Assembly: GCF_015689175.1 (NCBI RefSeq)
Contig: NZ_CP065047.1
Span: forward strand, 3,596,001-3,660,000
Direction: 5' to 3'
DNA: 64,000 bases
DNA from: Mycobacterium kubicae
Lineage (GTDB): Bacteria; Actinomycetota; Actinomycetes; Mycobacteriales; Mycobacteriaceae
The translations under genes and the position numbers were made by a program. The notes beneath the pieces are model-generated. The model saw only the letters and a list, made by a program, of their open reading frames with translations. It was not told where the DNA came from and ran no database searches. Of the stretch, positions 63,806 through 64,000 are shown piece after piece; the stretch's first letter is position 1, and every line of letters begins with the position of its first letter.

Positions 63806-64000
63806 GTGGCTTCTAATGCCTGCTTTCTGGCGATTCAAACGGTCAGTATCGAATTCTCAGTCTACCGCCGGTCGCCTAGAGCGTCCCAAAGATTCGACGC
63901 CCGCAAGGAGAGTCCAGGTCAGCCGTCGCGGCCAAAGTCTCGTTGGGCACTCGCATCGATGCCGCGCGCGTCGAGCGTGAACCCGACGACGCCTCAACGG
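63806..64000. other. Upstream region of phoH1 to window end
   Basis: 195 bases with no complete gene. No ribosome site of note precedes GTG 63805 by eye and I cannot assign a coding frame to the last 150 bases; a gene beginning beyond the window is possible. Confidence 0.4.

Overview
The window is chromosomal DNA of a high-G+C actinobacterium, almost certainly a non-tuberculous Mycobacterium. Genus markers are a complete yrbE/mce operon, PPE proteins, paired WXG100 (Esx) proteins, an antigen 85-type mycolyltransferase, lppP, and a backbone whose order follows M. tuberculosis Rv2330c-Rv2368c: lppP, cysK1-cysE, tRNA-Asn, Rv2342-like, dnaG, dgt, Rv2345-like, esxP/esxO pairs, glyS, smtB, zur, Rv2360c-like, uppS, recO, amiA2, era, Rv2366c-like, ybeY, phoH. 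The species cannot be fixed from sequence alone.

Layout. 1-9.4 kb: a phytase-like lipoprotein (cut by the window start), a VIT-family transporter, an ACOX-like acyl-CoA dehydrogenase, LppP and a 1402-aa assimilatory nitrate reductase fused to a CysJ-type flavoprotein, followed by a decayed fragment of a second copy. 9.4-20.2 kb: a minus-strand mce operon (yrbEA-yrbEB-mceABCDEF, two Mce-associated proteins, one CAP-like secreted protein), largely joined by ATGA/TGATG overlaps. 20.6-24.2 kb: cysteine biosynthesis (cysK1-cysE-thioredoxin-like-DUF4395) behind a leaderless poly-cysteine leader peptide, then a second poly-cysteine leader in front of an ANTAR-domain gene. 24.2-27.8 kb: small genes, tRNA-Asn, dnaG.

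27.9-40.9 kb is the most unusual stretch. A Cu/Zn superoxide dismutase gene lying between dnaG and dgt is split by a 12,462-bp insertion with IS256-type inverted ends and an 8-bp target duplication (GCATGGTG). Inside it, from left to right, are: an IS256 left end; an IS3-family element whose transposase core is interrupted by a group II intron with its own maturase; a truncated IS110 transposase; a five-gene minus-strand cargo operon resembling type VII secretion substrates (EspC-like protein, 488-aa helical-N-terminus partner, exported protein, two unknowns); and a second IS256 copy whose transposase is itself split, at its conserved NNP/QER motif, by an element with two tandem tyrosine recombinases (Tn554 TnpA/TnpB-like).

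41-50.9 kb: dgt, an additional antigen 85-like esterase, a TPM-domain protein, and a duplicated PPE-EsxP-EsxO cassette. 51-64 kb: housekeeping genes (glyS, smtB-zur zinc regulators with a visible operator, uppS, recO, amiA2, era, a CBS/CorC-type membrane protein, ybeY, phoH), with two lineage-specific additions: a RecQ helicase with a Tudor-like C-terminus between amiA2 and era, and a 359-aa endonuclease-bearing intein in PhoH whose signature residues (Ala1, Trp, Cys, +1 Thr) fit the rare class 3 splicing mechanism.
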